This document shows positions 1-14,021 of a stretch of DNA of 64,000 bases, in pieces. The position numbers were made by a program, and so were the translations under genes. The stretch covers positions 296,107 to 360,106 of the forward strand of contig NW_026089400.1 in the NCBI RefSeq assembly GCF_933775445.1. Direction: 5' to 3'. Below the pieces are notes generated by a model that saw nothing but the letters and a program-made list of their open reading frames with translations, made no database searches and was not told the origin of the DNA. The DNA is from Argentina anserina. Its lineage: Eukaryota > Streptophyta > Magnoliopsida > Rosales > Rosaceae. Numbering within the stretch: the stretch's first letter is position 1; the number at the start of each line of letters is the position of its first letter.

Positions 1-2057
1 TTGGAATAGTAAAGATACGCAAACGATGTAAAGATACACAATTTGAATAGTAAAGATACGCAAACGATGTAAAGATACTCAGTTTGAAAGAAACACACTC
101 CCACAGTTGCAAAACTCTCAAATACAATAGAAACTCGCATCAGAAGCCTTACAGAAGGATACTCAAACGAGAAATGAAAAGATACACAATTGGAATAGTA
201 AAGATACGCAAACGATGTAAAGATAGTCAGTTTGAAAAAACACACTCCCACACTTGCAAGACTCTCAAATACAATAGAAACTCGCATCAGAAGCCTTACA
301 GAAAGATACTCAAACGAGAAAAGAAAAGATACACAATTGGAATAGTAAAGATACGCAAACGATGTAAAGATACACAATTGGAATAGTAAAGATACGCAAA
401 CGATGTAAAGATAGTCAGTTTGAAAGAAACACACTCCCACACTTGCAAGACTCTCAAATACAATAGAAACTCGCATCGGAAGCCTTACAGAAAGATACTC
501 AAACGAGAAAAGAAAAGATACACAATTGGAATAGTAAAGATACGCAAACGATGTAAAGATACTCAGTTTGAAAGAAACACACTCCCACAGTTGCAAAACT
601 CTCAAATACAATAGAAACTCGCATCAGAAGCCTTACAGAAGGATACTCAAACGAGAAATGAAAAGATACACAATTGGAATAGTAAAGATACGCAAACGAT
701 GTAAAGATACTCAGTTTTAAAGAAACACACTCCCACACTTGCAAAACTCTCAAATTCAATAGAAACTCGCATCAGAAAGCCTTACAGAAAGATACTCAAA
801 CGAGAAATGAAAAGATACACAATTGGAATAGTAAAGATACGCAAACGATGTAAAGATACACAATTTGAATAGTAAAGATACGCAAACGATGTAAAGATAC
901 TCAGTTTGAAAGAAACACACTCCCACAGTTGCAAAACTCTCAAATACAATAGAAACTCGCATCAGAAGCCTTACAGAAGGATACTCAAACGAGAAATGAA
1001 AAGATACACAATTGGAATAGTAAAGATACGCAAACGATGTAAAGATAGTCAGTTTGAAAGAAACACACTCCCACACTTGCAAGACTCTCAAATACAATAG
1101 AAACTCGCATCAGAAGCCTTACAGAAAGATACTCAAACGAGAAAAGAAAAGATACACAATTGGAATAGTAAAGATACGCAAACGATGTAAAGATACACAA
1201 TTGGAATAGTAAAGATACGCAAACGATGTAAAGATAGTCAGTTTGAAAGAAACACACTCCCACACTTGCAAGACTCTCAAATACAATAGAAACTCGCATC
1301 GGAAGCCTTACAGAAAGATACTCAAACGAGAAAAGAAAAGATACACAATTGGAATAGTAAAGATACGCAAGCGATGTAAAGATACTCAGTTTGAAAGAAA
1401 CACACTCCCACAGTTGCAAAACTCTCAAATACAATAGAAACTCGCATCAGAAGCCTTACAGAAGGATACTCAAACGAGAAATGAAAAGATACACAATTGG
1501 AATAGTAAAGATACGCAAACGATGTAAAGATACTCAGTTTTAAAGAAACACACTCCCACACTTGCAAAACTCTCAAATTCAATAGAAACTCGCATCAGAA
1601 AGCCTTACAGAAAGATACTCAAACGAGAAATAAAAAGATACACAATTGGAATAGTAAAGATACGCAAACGATGTAAAGATACACAATTTGAATAGTAAAG
1701 ATACGCAAACGATGTAAAGATACTCAGTTTGAAAGAAACACACTCCCACAGTTGCAAAACTCTGAAATACAATAGAAACTCGCATCAGAAGCCTTACAGA
1801 AGGATACTCAAACGAGAAATGAAAAGATACACAATTGGAATAGTAAAGATACGCAAACGATGTAAAGATAGTCAGTTTGAAAGAAACACACTCCCACACT
1901 TGCAAGACTCTCAAATACAATAGAAACTCGCATCAGAAGCCTTACAGAAAGATACTCAAACGAGAAATGAAAAGATACAAAATTGGAATAGTAAAGAAAC
2001 GCAAACGATGTAAAGATACACAATTGGAATAGTAAAGATACGCAAACGATGTAAAGA
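1..2057 (+). repeat. 823 bp higher-order repeat (five monomers)
   Basis: Monomers follow the length order 148, 189, 148, 148, 190, which sums to 823 bp. Equivalent starts are at 76, 898 and 1,721, so there are two full copies and a partial third. The first copy is 822 bp because one G is missing at about 236 (GTTTGAAAAAACAC against GTTTGAAAGAAACAC). Shared diagnostics are GATAGTCAG anchors, CACAGTTGCAAAAC, CAATTTGAATAG and GAGAAAAGAAAAG. From about 1,950 the third copy departs from the pattern and leads into the next block. Confidence 0.9.
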
Positions 2058-5000
2058 TACTCAGTTTGAACGAAACACACTCCCACAGTTGCAAAACTCT
2101 CAAATACAATAGAAACTCGCATCAGAAGCCTTACAGAAGGATACTCAAACGAGAAATGAAAAGATACACAATTGGAATAGTAAAGATACGAAAACGATGT
2201 AAAGATACTCAGTTTGAAAGAAACACACTCCCACACTTGCAAAACTCTCAAATTCAATAGAAACTCGCATCAGAAGCCTTACAGAAAGATTCTCAAACGA
2301 GAAATGAAACGATACACAATTGGAATAGTAAAGATACTCAAACGATGTAAAGATACACAATTGGAATAGTAAAGATAAGCAAACGATGTAAAGATACACA
2401 ATTGGAATAGTAAAGATATGCAAACTATGTAAAGATACTCAGTTTGAAAGAAACACACTCCCACACTTGCAAAACTCTCAAATTCAATAGAAACTCGCAT
2501 CAGAAAGCCTTACAGAAATATACTCAAACGAGAAATGAAAAGATACACAATTGGAATAGTAAAGATACGCAAACGATGTAAAGATACACAATTGGAATAG
2601 TAAAGATACGCAAACGATGTAAAGATACTCAGTTTGAAAGAAACACACTCCCACACTTGCAAAACTCTCAAATTCAATAGAAACTCGCATCAGAAGCCTT
2701 ACAGAAAGATTCTCAAACGAGAAATGAAACGATACACAATTGGAATAGTAAAGATACGGAAATGATGTAAAGATACACAATTGGAATAGTAAAGATACGC
2801 AAACGATGTAAAGATACTCAGTTTGAAAGAAACACACTCCCACACTTGCAAGACTCTCAAATACAATAGAAACTCGCATCGGAAGCCTTACAGAAAGATA
2901 CTCAAACGAGAAAAGAAAAGATACACAATTGGAATAGTAAAGATACGCAAACGATGTAAAGATACACAATTGGAATAGTAAAGATACGCAAACGATGTAA
3001 AGATACACAATTGGAATAGTAAAGATACGCAAACGATGTAAAGATACTCAGCTTGAAAGAAACACACTCCCACACTTGCAAGACTCTCAAATACAATAGA
3101 AACTCGCATCGGAAGCCTTACAGAAAGATACTCAAACGAGAAAAGAAAAGATACACAATTGGAATAGTAAAGATACGCAAACGATGTAAAGATACACAAT
3201 TGGAATAGTAAAGATACGCAAACGATGTAAAGATACTCAGTTTGAAAGAAACACACTCCCACACTTGCAAAACTCTCAAATTCAATAGAAACTCGCATCA
3301 GAAAGCCTTACAGAAAGATACTCAAACGAGAAATGAAAAGATACACAATTGGAATAGTAAAGATACGCAAAAGATGTAAAGATACACAATTGGAATAGTA
3401 AAGATACGCAAACGATGTAAAGATACTCAGTTTGAAAGAAACACACTCCCACAGTTGCAAAACTCTCAAATACAATAGAAACTCGCATCAGAAGCCTTAC
3501 AGAAGGATACTCAAACGAGAAATGAAAAGATACACAATTGGAATAGTAAAGATACGCAAACGATGTAAAGATAGTCAGTTTGAAAGAAACACACTTCCAC
3601 ACTTGCAAGACTCTCAAATACAATAGAAACTCGCATCAGAAGCCTTACAGAAAGATACTCAAACGAGAAAAGAAAAGATACACAATTGGAATAGTAAAGA
3701 TACGCAAACGATGTAAAGATACACAATTGGAATAGTAAAGATACGGAAACGATGTAAAGATACACAATTGGAATAGTAAACATACGCAAACGATGTAAAT
3801 ATACTCAGTTTGAAAGAAACACACTCCCACACTTGCAAAACTCTCAAATTCAATAGAAACTCGCATCAGAAAGCCTTACAGAAAGATACTCAAACGAGAA
3901 ATGAAAAGATACACAATTGGAATAGTAAAGATACGCAAACGATGTAAAGATACACAATTGGAATAGTAAAGATACGCAAACGATGTAAAGATACTCAGTT
4001 TGAACGAAACACACTCCCACAGTTGCAAAACTCTCAAATACAATAGAAACTCGCATCAGAAGCCTTACAGAAGGATACTCAAACGAGAAATGAAAAGATA
4101 CACAATTGGAATAGTAAAGATACGAAAACGATGTAAAGATACTCAGTTTGAAAGAAACACACTCCCACACTTGCAAAACTCTCAAATTCAATAGAAACTC
4201 GCATCAGAAGCCTTACAGAAAGATTCTCAAACGAGAAATGAAACGATACACAATTGGAATAGTAAAGATACTCAAACGATGTAAAGATACACAATTAGAA
4301 TAGTAAAGATAAGCAAACGATGTAAAGATACACAATTGGAATAGTAAAGATATGCAAACTATGTAAAGATACTCAGTTTGAAAGAAACACACTCCCACAC
4401 TTGCAAAACTCTCAAATTCAATAGAAACTCGCATCAGAAAGCCTTACAGAAATATACTCAAACGAGAAATGAAAAGATACACAATTGGAATAGTAAAGAT
4501 ACGCAAACGATGTAAAGATACACAATTGGAATAGTAAAGATACGCAAACGATGTAAAGATACTCAGTTTGAAAGAAACACACTCCCACACTTGCAAAACT
4601 CTCAAATTCAATAGAAACTCGCATCAGAAGCCTTACAGAAAGATTCTCAAACGAGAAATGAAACGATACACAATTGGAATAGTAAAGATACGGAAATGAT
4701 GTAAAGATACACAATTGGAATAGTAAAGATACGCAAACGATGTAAAGATACTCAGTTTGAAAGAAACACACTCCCACACTTGCAAGACTCTCAAATACAA
4801 TAGAAACTCGCATCGGAAGCCTTACAGAAAGATACTCAAACGAGAAAAGAAAAGATACACAATTGGAATAGTAAAGATACGCAAACGATGTAAAGATACA
4901 CAATTGGAATAGTAAAGATACGCAAACGATGTAAAGATACACAATTGGAATAGTAAAGATACGCAAACGATGTAAAGATACTCAGTTTGAAAGAAACACA

Positions 5001-6493
5001 CTCCCACACTTGCAAGACTCTCAAATACAATAGAGACTCGCATCGGAAGCCTTACAGAAAGATACTCAAACGAGAAAAGAAAAGATACACAATTGGAATA
5101 GTAAAGATACGCAAACGATGTAAAGATACACAATTGGAATAGTAAAGATACGCAAACGATGTAAAGATACTCAGTTTGAAAGAAACACACTCCCACACTT
5201 GCAAAACTCTCAAATTCAATAGAAACTCGCATCAGAAAGCCTTACAGAAAGATACTCAAACGAGAAATGAAAAGATACACAATTGGAATAGTAAAGATAC
5301 GCAAAAGATGTAAAGATACACAATTGGAATAGTAAAGATACGCAAACGATGTAAAGATACTCAGTTTGAAAGAAACACACTCCCACAGTTGCAAAACTCT
5401 CAAATACAATAGAAACTCGCATCAGAAGCCTTACAGAAGGATACTCAAACGAGAAATGAAAAGATACACAATTGGAATAGTAAAGATACGCAAACGATGT
5501 AAAGATACTCAGTTTGAAAGAAACACACTCCCACACTTGCAAAACTCTCAAATTCAATAGAAACTCGCATCAGAAGCCTTACAGAAAGATTCTCAAACGA
5601 GAAATGAAACGATACACAATTGGAATAGTAAAGATACTCAAACGATGTAAAGATACACAATTGGAATAGTAAAGATAAGCAAACGATGTAAAGATACACA
5701 ATTGGAATAGTAAAGATATGCAAACTATGTAAAGATACTCAGTTTGAAAGAAACACACTCCCACACTTGCAAAACTCTCAAATTCAATAGAAACTCGCAT
5801 CAGAAAGCCTTACAGAAATATACTCAAACGAGAAATGAAAAGATACACAATTGGAATAGTAAAGATACGCAAACGATGTAAAGATACACAATTGGAATAG
5901 TAAAGATACGCAAACGATGTAAAGATACTCAGTTTGAAAGAAACACACTCCCACACTTGCAAAACTCTCAAATTCAATAGAAACTCGCATCAGAAGCCTT
6001 ACAGAAAGATTCTCAAACGAGAAATGAAACGATACACAATTGGAATAGTAAAGATACGGAAATGATGTAAAGATACACAATTGGAATAGTAAAGATACGC
6101 AAACGATGTAAAGATAGTCAGTTTGAAAGAAACACACTCCCACACTTGCAAGACTCTCAAATACAATAGAAACTCGCATCATAAGCCTTACAGAAAGATA
6201 CTCAAACGAGAAAAGAAAAGATACACAATTGGAATAGTAAAGATACGCAAACGATGTAAAGATACACAATTGGAATAGTAAAGATACGCAAACGATGTAA
6301 AGATACTCAGTTTGAAAGAAACACACTCCCACACTTGCAAAACTCTCAAATTCAATAGAAACTCGCATCAGAAAGCCTTACAGAAAGATACTCAAACGAG
6401 AAATGAAAAGATACACATTTGGAATAGTAAAGATACGCAAACGATGTAAAGATACACAATTTGAATAGTAAAGATACGCAAACGATGTAAAGA
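2058..6493 (+). repeat. 1,366 bp + 568 bp alternating HOR block (1,934 bp spacing)
   Basis: Monomer lengths from 2,058 are 148, 230, 190, 189, 230, 189, 190 (1,366 bp), then 148, 230, 190 (568 bp), and the 1,366 bp unit recurs from 3,992. Signature subunit variants GATACTCAAACG, GATAAGCAAACG and GATATGCAAACT occur in the same order near 2,330-2,425, 4,265-4,360 and 5,630-5,725. A third start at 5,358 follows the pattern for four monomers and then loses a 41 bp subunit. The block is a shuffled set of the same monomer types. Confidence 0.88.
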
Positions 6494-9400
6494 TACTCAG
6501 TTTGAAAGAAACACACTCCCACAGTTGCAAAACTCTCAAATACAATAGAAACTCGCATCAGAAGCCTTACAGAAGGATACTCAAACGAGAAATGAAAAGA
6601 TACACAATTGGAATAGTAAAGATACGCAAACGATGTAAAGATAGTCAGTTTGAAAGAAACACACTCCCACACTTGCAAGACTCTCAAATACAATAGAAAC
6701 TCGCATCAGAAGCCTTACAGAAAGATACTCAAACGAGAAAAGAAAAGATACACAATTGGAATAGTAAAGATACGCAAACGATGTAAAGATACACAATTGG
6801 AATAGTAAAGATACGCAAACGATGTAAAGATACACAATTGGAATAGTAAAGATACGCAAACGATGTAAAGATAGTCAGTTTGAAAGAAACACACTCCCAC
6901 ACTTGCAAGACTCTCAAATACAATAGAAACTCGCATCAGAAGCCTTACAGAAAGATACTCAAACGAGAAAAGAAAAGATACACAATTGGAATAGTAAAGA
7001 TACGCAAACGATGTAAAGATACACAATTGGAATAGTAAAGATACGCAAACGATGTAAAGAAACTCAGTTTGAAAGAAACACACTCCCACACTTGCAAAAC
7101 TCTCAAATACAATAGAAACTCGCATCAGAAGCCTTACAGAAAGATACTCAAACGAGAAATGAAAAGATACACAATTGGAATAGTAAAGATACGCAAACGA
7201 TGTAAAGATACACAATTGGAATAGTAAAGATACGGAAACGATGTAAAGATACACAATTGGAATAGTAAACATACGCAAACGATGTAAAGATACTCAGTTT
7301 GAAAGAAACACACTCCCACACTTGCAAAACTCTCAAATTCAATAGAAACTCGCATCAGAAAGCCTTACAGAAAGATACTCAAACGAGAAATGAAAAGATA
7401 CACAATTGGAATAGTAAAGATACGCAAACGATGTAAAGATACACAATTGGAATAGTAAAGATACGCAAACGATGTAAAGATACTCAGTTTGAAAGAAACA
7501 CACTCCCACAGTTGCAAAACTCTCAAATACAATAGAAACTCGCATCAGAAGCCTTACAGAAGGATACTCAAACGAGAAATGAAAAGATACACAATTGGAA
7601 TAGTAAAGATACGAAAACGATGTAAAGATACTCAGTTTGAAAGAAACACACTCCCACACTTGCAAAACTCTCAAATTCAATAGAAACTCGCATCAGAAGC
7701 CTTACAGAAACATTCTCAAACGAGAAATGAAACGATACACAATTGGAATAGTAAAGATACTCAAACGATGTAAAGATACACAATTGGAATAGTAAAGATA
7801 CGCAAACGATGTAAAGATACACAATTGGAATAGTAAAGATATGCAAACTATGTAAAGATACTCAGTTTGAAAGAAACACACTCCCACACTTGCAAAACTC
7901 TCAAATTCAATAGAAACTCGCATCAGAAAGCCTTACAGAAATATACTCAAACGAGAAATGAAAAGATACACATTTGGAATAGTAAAGATACGCAAACGAT
8001 GTAAAGATACACAATTTGAATAGTAAAGATACGCAAACGATGTAAAGATACTCAGTTTGAAAGAAACACACTCCCACAGTTGCAAAACTCTCAAATACAA
8101 TAGAAACTCGCATCAGAAGCCTTACAGAAGGATACTCAAACGAGAAATGAAAAGATACACAATTGGAATAGTAAAGATACGCAAACGATGTAAAGATAGT
8201 CAGTTTGAAAGAAACACACTCCCACACTTGCAAGACTCTCAAATACAATAGAAACTCGCATCAGAAGCCTTACAGAAAGATACTCAAACGAGAAAAGAAA
8301 AGATACACAATTGGAATAGTAAAGATACGCAAACGATGTAAAGATACACAATTGGAATAGTAAAGATACGGAAACGATGTAAAGATACACAATTGGAATA
8401 GTAAAGATACGCAAACGATGTAAAGATAGTCAGTTTGAAAGAAACACACTCCCACACTTGCAAGACTCTCAAATACAATAGAAACTCGCATCAGAAGCCT
8501 TACAGAAAGATACTCAAACGAGAAAAGAAAAGATACACAATTGGAATAGTAAAGATACGCAAACGATGTAAAGATACACAATTGGAATAGTAAAGATACG
8601 CAAACGATGTAAAGAAACTCGGTTTGAAAGAAACACACTCCCACACTTGCAAAACTCTCAAATACAATAGAAACTCGCATCAGAAACCTTACAGAAAGAT
8701 ACTCAAACGAGAAACGAAAAGATACACAATTGGAATAGTAAACATACGCAAACGATATAAAGATAGTCAGTTTGAAAGAAACACACTCCCACACTTGCAA
8801 GACTCTCAAATTCAATAGAAACTCGCATCAGAAGCCTTACAGAAAGATACTCAAACGAGAAAAGAAAAGATACACAATTGGAATAGTAAAGATACGCAAA
8901 CGATGTAAAGATACACAATTGGAATAGTAAAGATACGCAAACGATGTAAATATACACAATTGGAATAGTAAAGATACGCAAACGATGTAAAAATAGTCAG
9001 TTTGAAAGAAACACACTCCCACACTTGCAAAACTCTCAAATTCAATAGAAACTCGCATCAGAAAGCCTTACAGAAAGATACTCAAACGAGAAATGAAAAG
9101 ATACACAATTGGAATAGTAAAGATACGCAAACTATGTAAAGATACACAATTTGAATAGTAAAGATACGCAAACGATGTAAAGAAACTCAGTTTGAAAGAA
9201 ACACACTCCCACACTTGCAAAACTCTCAAATACAATAGAAACTCGCATCAGAAGCCTTACAGAAAGATACTCAAACGAGAAACGAAAAGATACACAATTG
9301 GAATAGTAAACATACGCAAACGATATAAAGATAGTCAGTTTGAAAGAAACACACTCCCACACTTGCAAAACTCTCAAATTCAATAGAAACTCGCATCAGA

Positions 9401-10319
9401 AGCCTTACAGAAAGATACTCAAACGAGAAAAGAAAAGATACACAATTGGAATAGTAAAGATACGCAAACGATGTAAAGATACACAATTGGAATTGTAAAG
9501 ATACGCAAACGATGTAAATATACACAATTGGAATAGTAAAGATACGCAAACGATGTAAAGATACTCAGTTTGAAAGAAACACACTCCCACACTTGCAAAA
9601 CTCTCAAATTCAATAGAAACTCGCATCAGAAAGCCTTACAGAAAGATACTCAAACGAGAAATGAAAAGATACACAATTGGAATAGTAAAGATACGCAAAC
9701 TATGTAAAGATACACAATTTGAATAGTAAAGATACGCAAACGATGTAAAGATACTCAGTTTGAAAGAAACACACTCCCACAGTTGCAAAACTCTCAAATA
9801 CAATAGAAACTCGCATCAGAAGCCTTACAAAAGGATACTCAAACGAGAAATGAAAAGATACACAATTGGAATAGTAAAGATACGCAAACGATGTAAAGAT
9901 AGTCAGTTTGAAAGAAACACACTCCCACACTTGCAAGACTCTCAAATACAATAGAAACTCGCATCAGAAGCCTTACAGAAAGATACTCAAACGAGAAAAG
10001 AAAAGATACACAATTGGAATAGTAAAGATACGCAAACGATGTAAAGATACACAATTGGAATAGTAAAGATACGCAAACGATGTAAAGATAGTCAGTTTGA
10101 AAGAAACACACTCCCACACTTGCAGGACTCTCAAATACAATAGAAACTCGCATCGGAAGCCTTACAGAAAGATACTCAAACGAGAAAAGAAAAGATACAC
10201 AATTGGAATAGTAAAGATACGCAAACGATGTAAAGATACACAATTAGAATAGTAAAGATACGCAAACGATGTAAAGATACACAATTGGAATAGTAAAGAT
10301 ACGCAAACGATGTAAAGAT
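6494..10319 (+). repeat. 568 bp trimeric HOR, tandem copies
   Basis: The monomer order 148, 230, 190 (568 bp) is repeated at 7,481-8,048, 8,049-8,615, 8,616-9,183 and 9,184-9,751. A related 567 bp copy lies at 6,494-7,060. The 567 bp copies use a 189 bp third monomer. Sequence variants are exchanged between copies; for example the AAAGAAACTC anchor replaces AAAGATACTC at 7,061, 8,616 and 9,184. From 9,752 the order changes to 148, 189, 230, 189, 190. Confidence 0.9.
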
Positions 10320-10952
10320 ACTCAGTTTGAAAGAAACACACTCCCACACTTGCAAGACTCTCAAATACAATAGAAACTCGCATCGGAAGCCTTACAGAAA
10401 GATACTCAAACGAGAAAAGAAAAGATACACAATTGGAATAGTAAAGATACGGAAACGATGTAAAGATACACAATTGGAATAGTAAAGATACGCAAACGAT
10501 GTAAAGATACTCAGTTTGAAAGAAACACACTCCCACACTTGCAAAACTCTCAAATTCAATAGAAACTCGCATCAGAAAGCCTTACAGAAAGATACTCAAA
10601 CGAGAAATGAAAAGATACACAATTGGAATAGTAAAGATATGCAAAAGATGTAAAGATACACAATTGGAATAGTAAAGATACGCAAACGATGTAAAGATAC
10701 TCAGTTTGAAAGAAACACACTCCCACAGTTGTAAAACTCTCAAATACAATAGAAACTCGCATCAGAAGCCTTACAGAAGGATACTCAAACGAGAAATGAA
10801 AAGATACACAATTGGAATAGTAAAGATACGCAAACGATGTAAAGATAGTCAGTTTGAAAGAAACACACTTCCACACTTGCAAGACTCTCAAATACAATAG
10901 AAACTCGCATCAGAAGCCTTACAGAAAGATACTCAAACGAGAAAAGAAAAGA

Positions 10953-11116
10953 TACACAATTGGAATAGTAAAGATACGCAAACGATGTAAAGATACACAA
11001 TTGGAATAGTAAAGATACGCAAACGATGTAAAGATACACAATTGGAATAGTAAAGATACGCAAACGATGTAAAGATACACAAGTGGAATAGTAAAGATAC
11101 GCAAACGATGTAAAGA
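10953..11116 (+). repeat. Four-copy run of the 41 bp subunit
   Basis: Subunits start at 10,953, 10,994, 11,035 and 11,076. The fourth carries CAAGTGG, which destroys the CAATTG palindrome present in almost all other copies. The partner run at 14,589 has five units. Confidence 0.95.
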
Positions 11117-12926
11117 TACTCAGTTTGAAAGAAACACACTCCCACACTTGCAAGACTCTCAAATACAATAGAAACTCGCATCGGAAGCCTTACAGAAAGA
11201 TACTCAAACGAGAAAAGAAAAGATACACAATTGGAATAGTAAAGATACGGAAACGATGTAAAGATACACAATTGGAATAGTAAAGATACGCAAACGATGT
11301 AAAGATACTCAGTTTGAAAGAAACACACTCCCACACTTGCAAAACTCTCAAATTCAATAGAAACTCGCATCAGAAAGCCTTACAGAAAGATACTCAAACG
11401 AGAAATGAAAAGATACACAATTAGAATAGTACAGATACGCAAACGATGTAAAGATAGTCAGTTTGAAAGAAACACACTCCCACACTGGCAAGACTCTCAA
11501 ATACAATATAAACTCGCATCAGAAGCCTTACAGAAAGATACTTAAACGAGAAAAGAAAAGATACACAATTGGAATAGTAAAGATACGCAAACGATGTAAA
11601 GATACACAATTGGAATAGTAAAGATACGCAAACGATGTAAAGATACTCAGTTTGAAAGAAACACACTCCCACACTTGCAAAACTCTCAAATCCAATAGAA
11701 ACTAGCATCAGAAGCCTTACAGAAAGATACTCAAACGAGAAATGAAAAGATAAACAATTGGAAGAGTAAAGATACGCAAACGATGTAAATATACTCAGTT
11801 TGAAAGAAACACACTCCCACACTTGCAAAACTCTCAAATCCAATAGAAACTCGCATCAGAAGCCTTACAGAAAGATACTCAAACGAGAAATGAAAAGATA
11901 CACAATTGGAATAGTAAAAATACGCAAACGATGTAAAGACACACAATTGGAATAGTAAAGATACGAAAACGATGTAAAGATACTCAGTTTGAAAGAAACA
12001 CACTCCCACACTTGCAAAACTCTCAAATTCAATAGAAACTCGCATCAGAAGCCTTACAGAAAGATTCTCAAACGAGAAATGAAACGATACACAATTGGAA
12101 TAGTAAAGATACTCAAACGATGTAAAGATACACAATTGGAATAGTAAAGATACGCAAACGATGTAAAGATACACAATTGGAATAGTAAAGATACGCAAAC
12201 TATGTAAAGATACTCAGTTTGAAAGAAACACACTCCCACACTTGCAAAACTCTCAAATTCAATAGAAACTCGCATCAGAAAGCCTTACAGAAATATACTC
12301 AAACGAGAAATGAAAAGATACACAATTGGAATAGTAAAGATACGCAAACGATGTAAAGATACACAATTGGAATATTAAAGATACGGAAACGATGTAAAGA
12401 TACACAATTGGAATAGTAAAGATACGCAAACGATGTAAAGATACTCAGTTTGAAAGAAACACACTCCCACACTTGCAAAACTCTCAAATTCAATAGAAAC
12501 TCGCATCAGAAGCCTTACAGAAAGATTCTCAAACGAGAAATGAAACGATACACAATTGGAATAGTAAAGATACGCAAACGATGTAAAGATACACAATTGG
12601 AATAGTAAAGATACGCAAACGATGTAAAGATACTCAGTTTGAAAGAAACACACTCCCACACTTGCAAAACTCTCAAAAAAATAGAAACTCGCATCAGAAG
12701 CCTTACAGAAAGATACTCAAACGAGAAATGAAAAGATACACAATTGGAATAGTAAAGATACGCAAACGATGTAAAGATACACAATTGGAATAGTAAAGAT
12801 ACGCAAACTATGTAAAGATACTCAGTTTGAAAGAAACACACTCCCACACTTGCAAAACTCTCAAATTCAATAGAAACTCGCATCAGAAAGCCTTACAGAA
12901 AGATACTCAAACGAGAAATGAAAATA

Positions 12927-13090
12927 TACACAATTGGAATAGTAAAGATACGCAAACGATGTAAAGATACACAATTGGAATAGTAAAGATACGCAAACGA
13001 TGTAAAGATACACAATTGGAATAGTAAAGATACGCAAACGATGTAAAGATACACAATTGGAATAGTAAAGATACGCAAACGATGTAAAGA
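12927..13090 (+). repeat. Four-copy run of the 41 bp subunit
   Basis: Subunits start at 12,927, 12,968, 13,009 and 13,050, after a core ending GAAAATATACAC. The partner at 16,645-16,767 has three units after the same unusual core end, so one unit was lost or gained after the 3.5 kb duplication. Confidence 0.95.
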
Positions 13091-13806
13091 TAGTCAGTTT
13101 GAAAGAAACACACTCCCACACTTGCAAGACTCTAAAATACTATAGAAACTCGCATCAGAAGCCTTACAGAAAGATACTCAAACGAGAAAAGAAAAGATAC
13201 ACAATTGGAATAGTAAAGATACGCAAACAATGTAAAGATACACAATTGGAATAGTAAAGATACGCAAACGATGTAAAGAAACTCAGTTTGAAAGAAACAC
13301 ACTCCCACACTTGCAAAACTCTCAAATACAATAGAAACTCGCATCAGAAGCCTTACAGAAAGATACTCAAACGAGAAATGAAAAGATACACAATTGGAAT
13401 AGTAAAGATACGCAAACGATGTAAAGATAGTCAGTTTGAAAGAAACACACTCCCACATTTGCAAAACTCTCAAATTCAATAGAAACTCGCATAAGAAAGC
13501 CTTACAGAAAGATACTCAAACGAGAAATGAAAAGATACACAATTGGAATAGTGAAGATACGCAAACGATGTAAAGATACACAATTGGAATATTAAAGATA
13601 CGGAAACGATGTAAAGATACACAATTGGAATAGTAAAGATACGCAAACGATGTAAAGATACTCAGTTTGAAAGAAACACACTCCCACACTTGCAAAACTC
13701 TCAAATACAATAGAAACTCGCATCAGAAGCCTTACAGAAAGATACTCAAACGAGAAACGAAAAGATACACAATTGGAATAGTAAACATACGCAAACGATA
13801 TAAAGA

Positions 13807-13954
13807 TAGTCAGTTTGAAAGAAACACACTCCCACACTTGCAAAACTCTCAAATACAATAGAAAGTCGCATCAGAAGCCTTACAGAAAGATACTCAAACG
13901 AGAAACGAAAAGATACACAATTGGAATAGTAAACATACGCAAACGATATAAAGA
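13807..13954 (+). repeat. Representative 148 bp short monomer (107 bp core + 1 x 41 bp)
   Basis: This is the minimal monomer: a core lacking one A in the CAGAAGCC segment plus a single 41 bp subunit. It follows another 148 bp monomer at 13,659-13,806 that is nearly identical. Both carry the rare AACGATATAAAGATAG variant and GAGAAACGAAAAG. The same pair recurs near 20,512-20,660. It shows that a single subunit is enough for a complete repeat. Confidence 0.93.
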
Positions 13955-14021
13955 TAGTCAGTTTGAAAGAAACACACTCCCACACTTGCAAAACTCTCAA
14001 ATTCAATAGAAACTCACATCA

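Larger units (their letters stand above)
10386..13845 (+). repeat. Tandem ~3.5 kb duplication, left copy
   Basis: This segment matches 14,022-17,522. The offset is 3,636 bp at the start, 3,677 after 10,953-11,116, 3,718 after 11,562-11,643, and 3,677 again after 12,927-13,090. Each step is one 41 bp subunit. Rare shared variants include ACTTAAACGAG, AGATAAACAATTGGAAGAG, CTCTCAAAAAAATAG, TATTAAAG and ACTCTAAAATACTATAG. End points are approximate because the flanks are themselves similar repeats. Confidence 0.88.
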
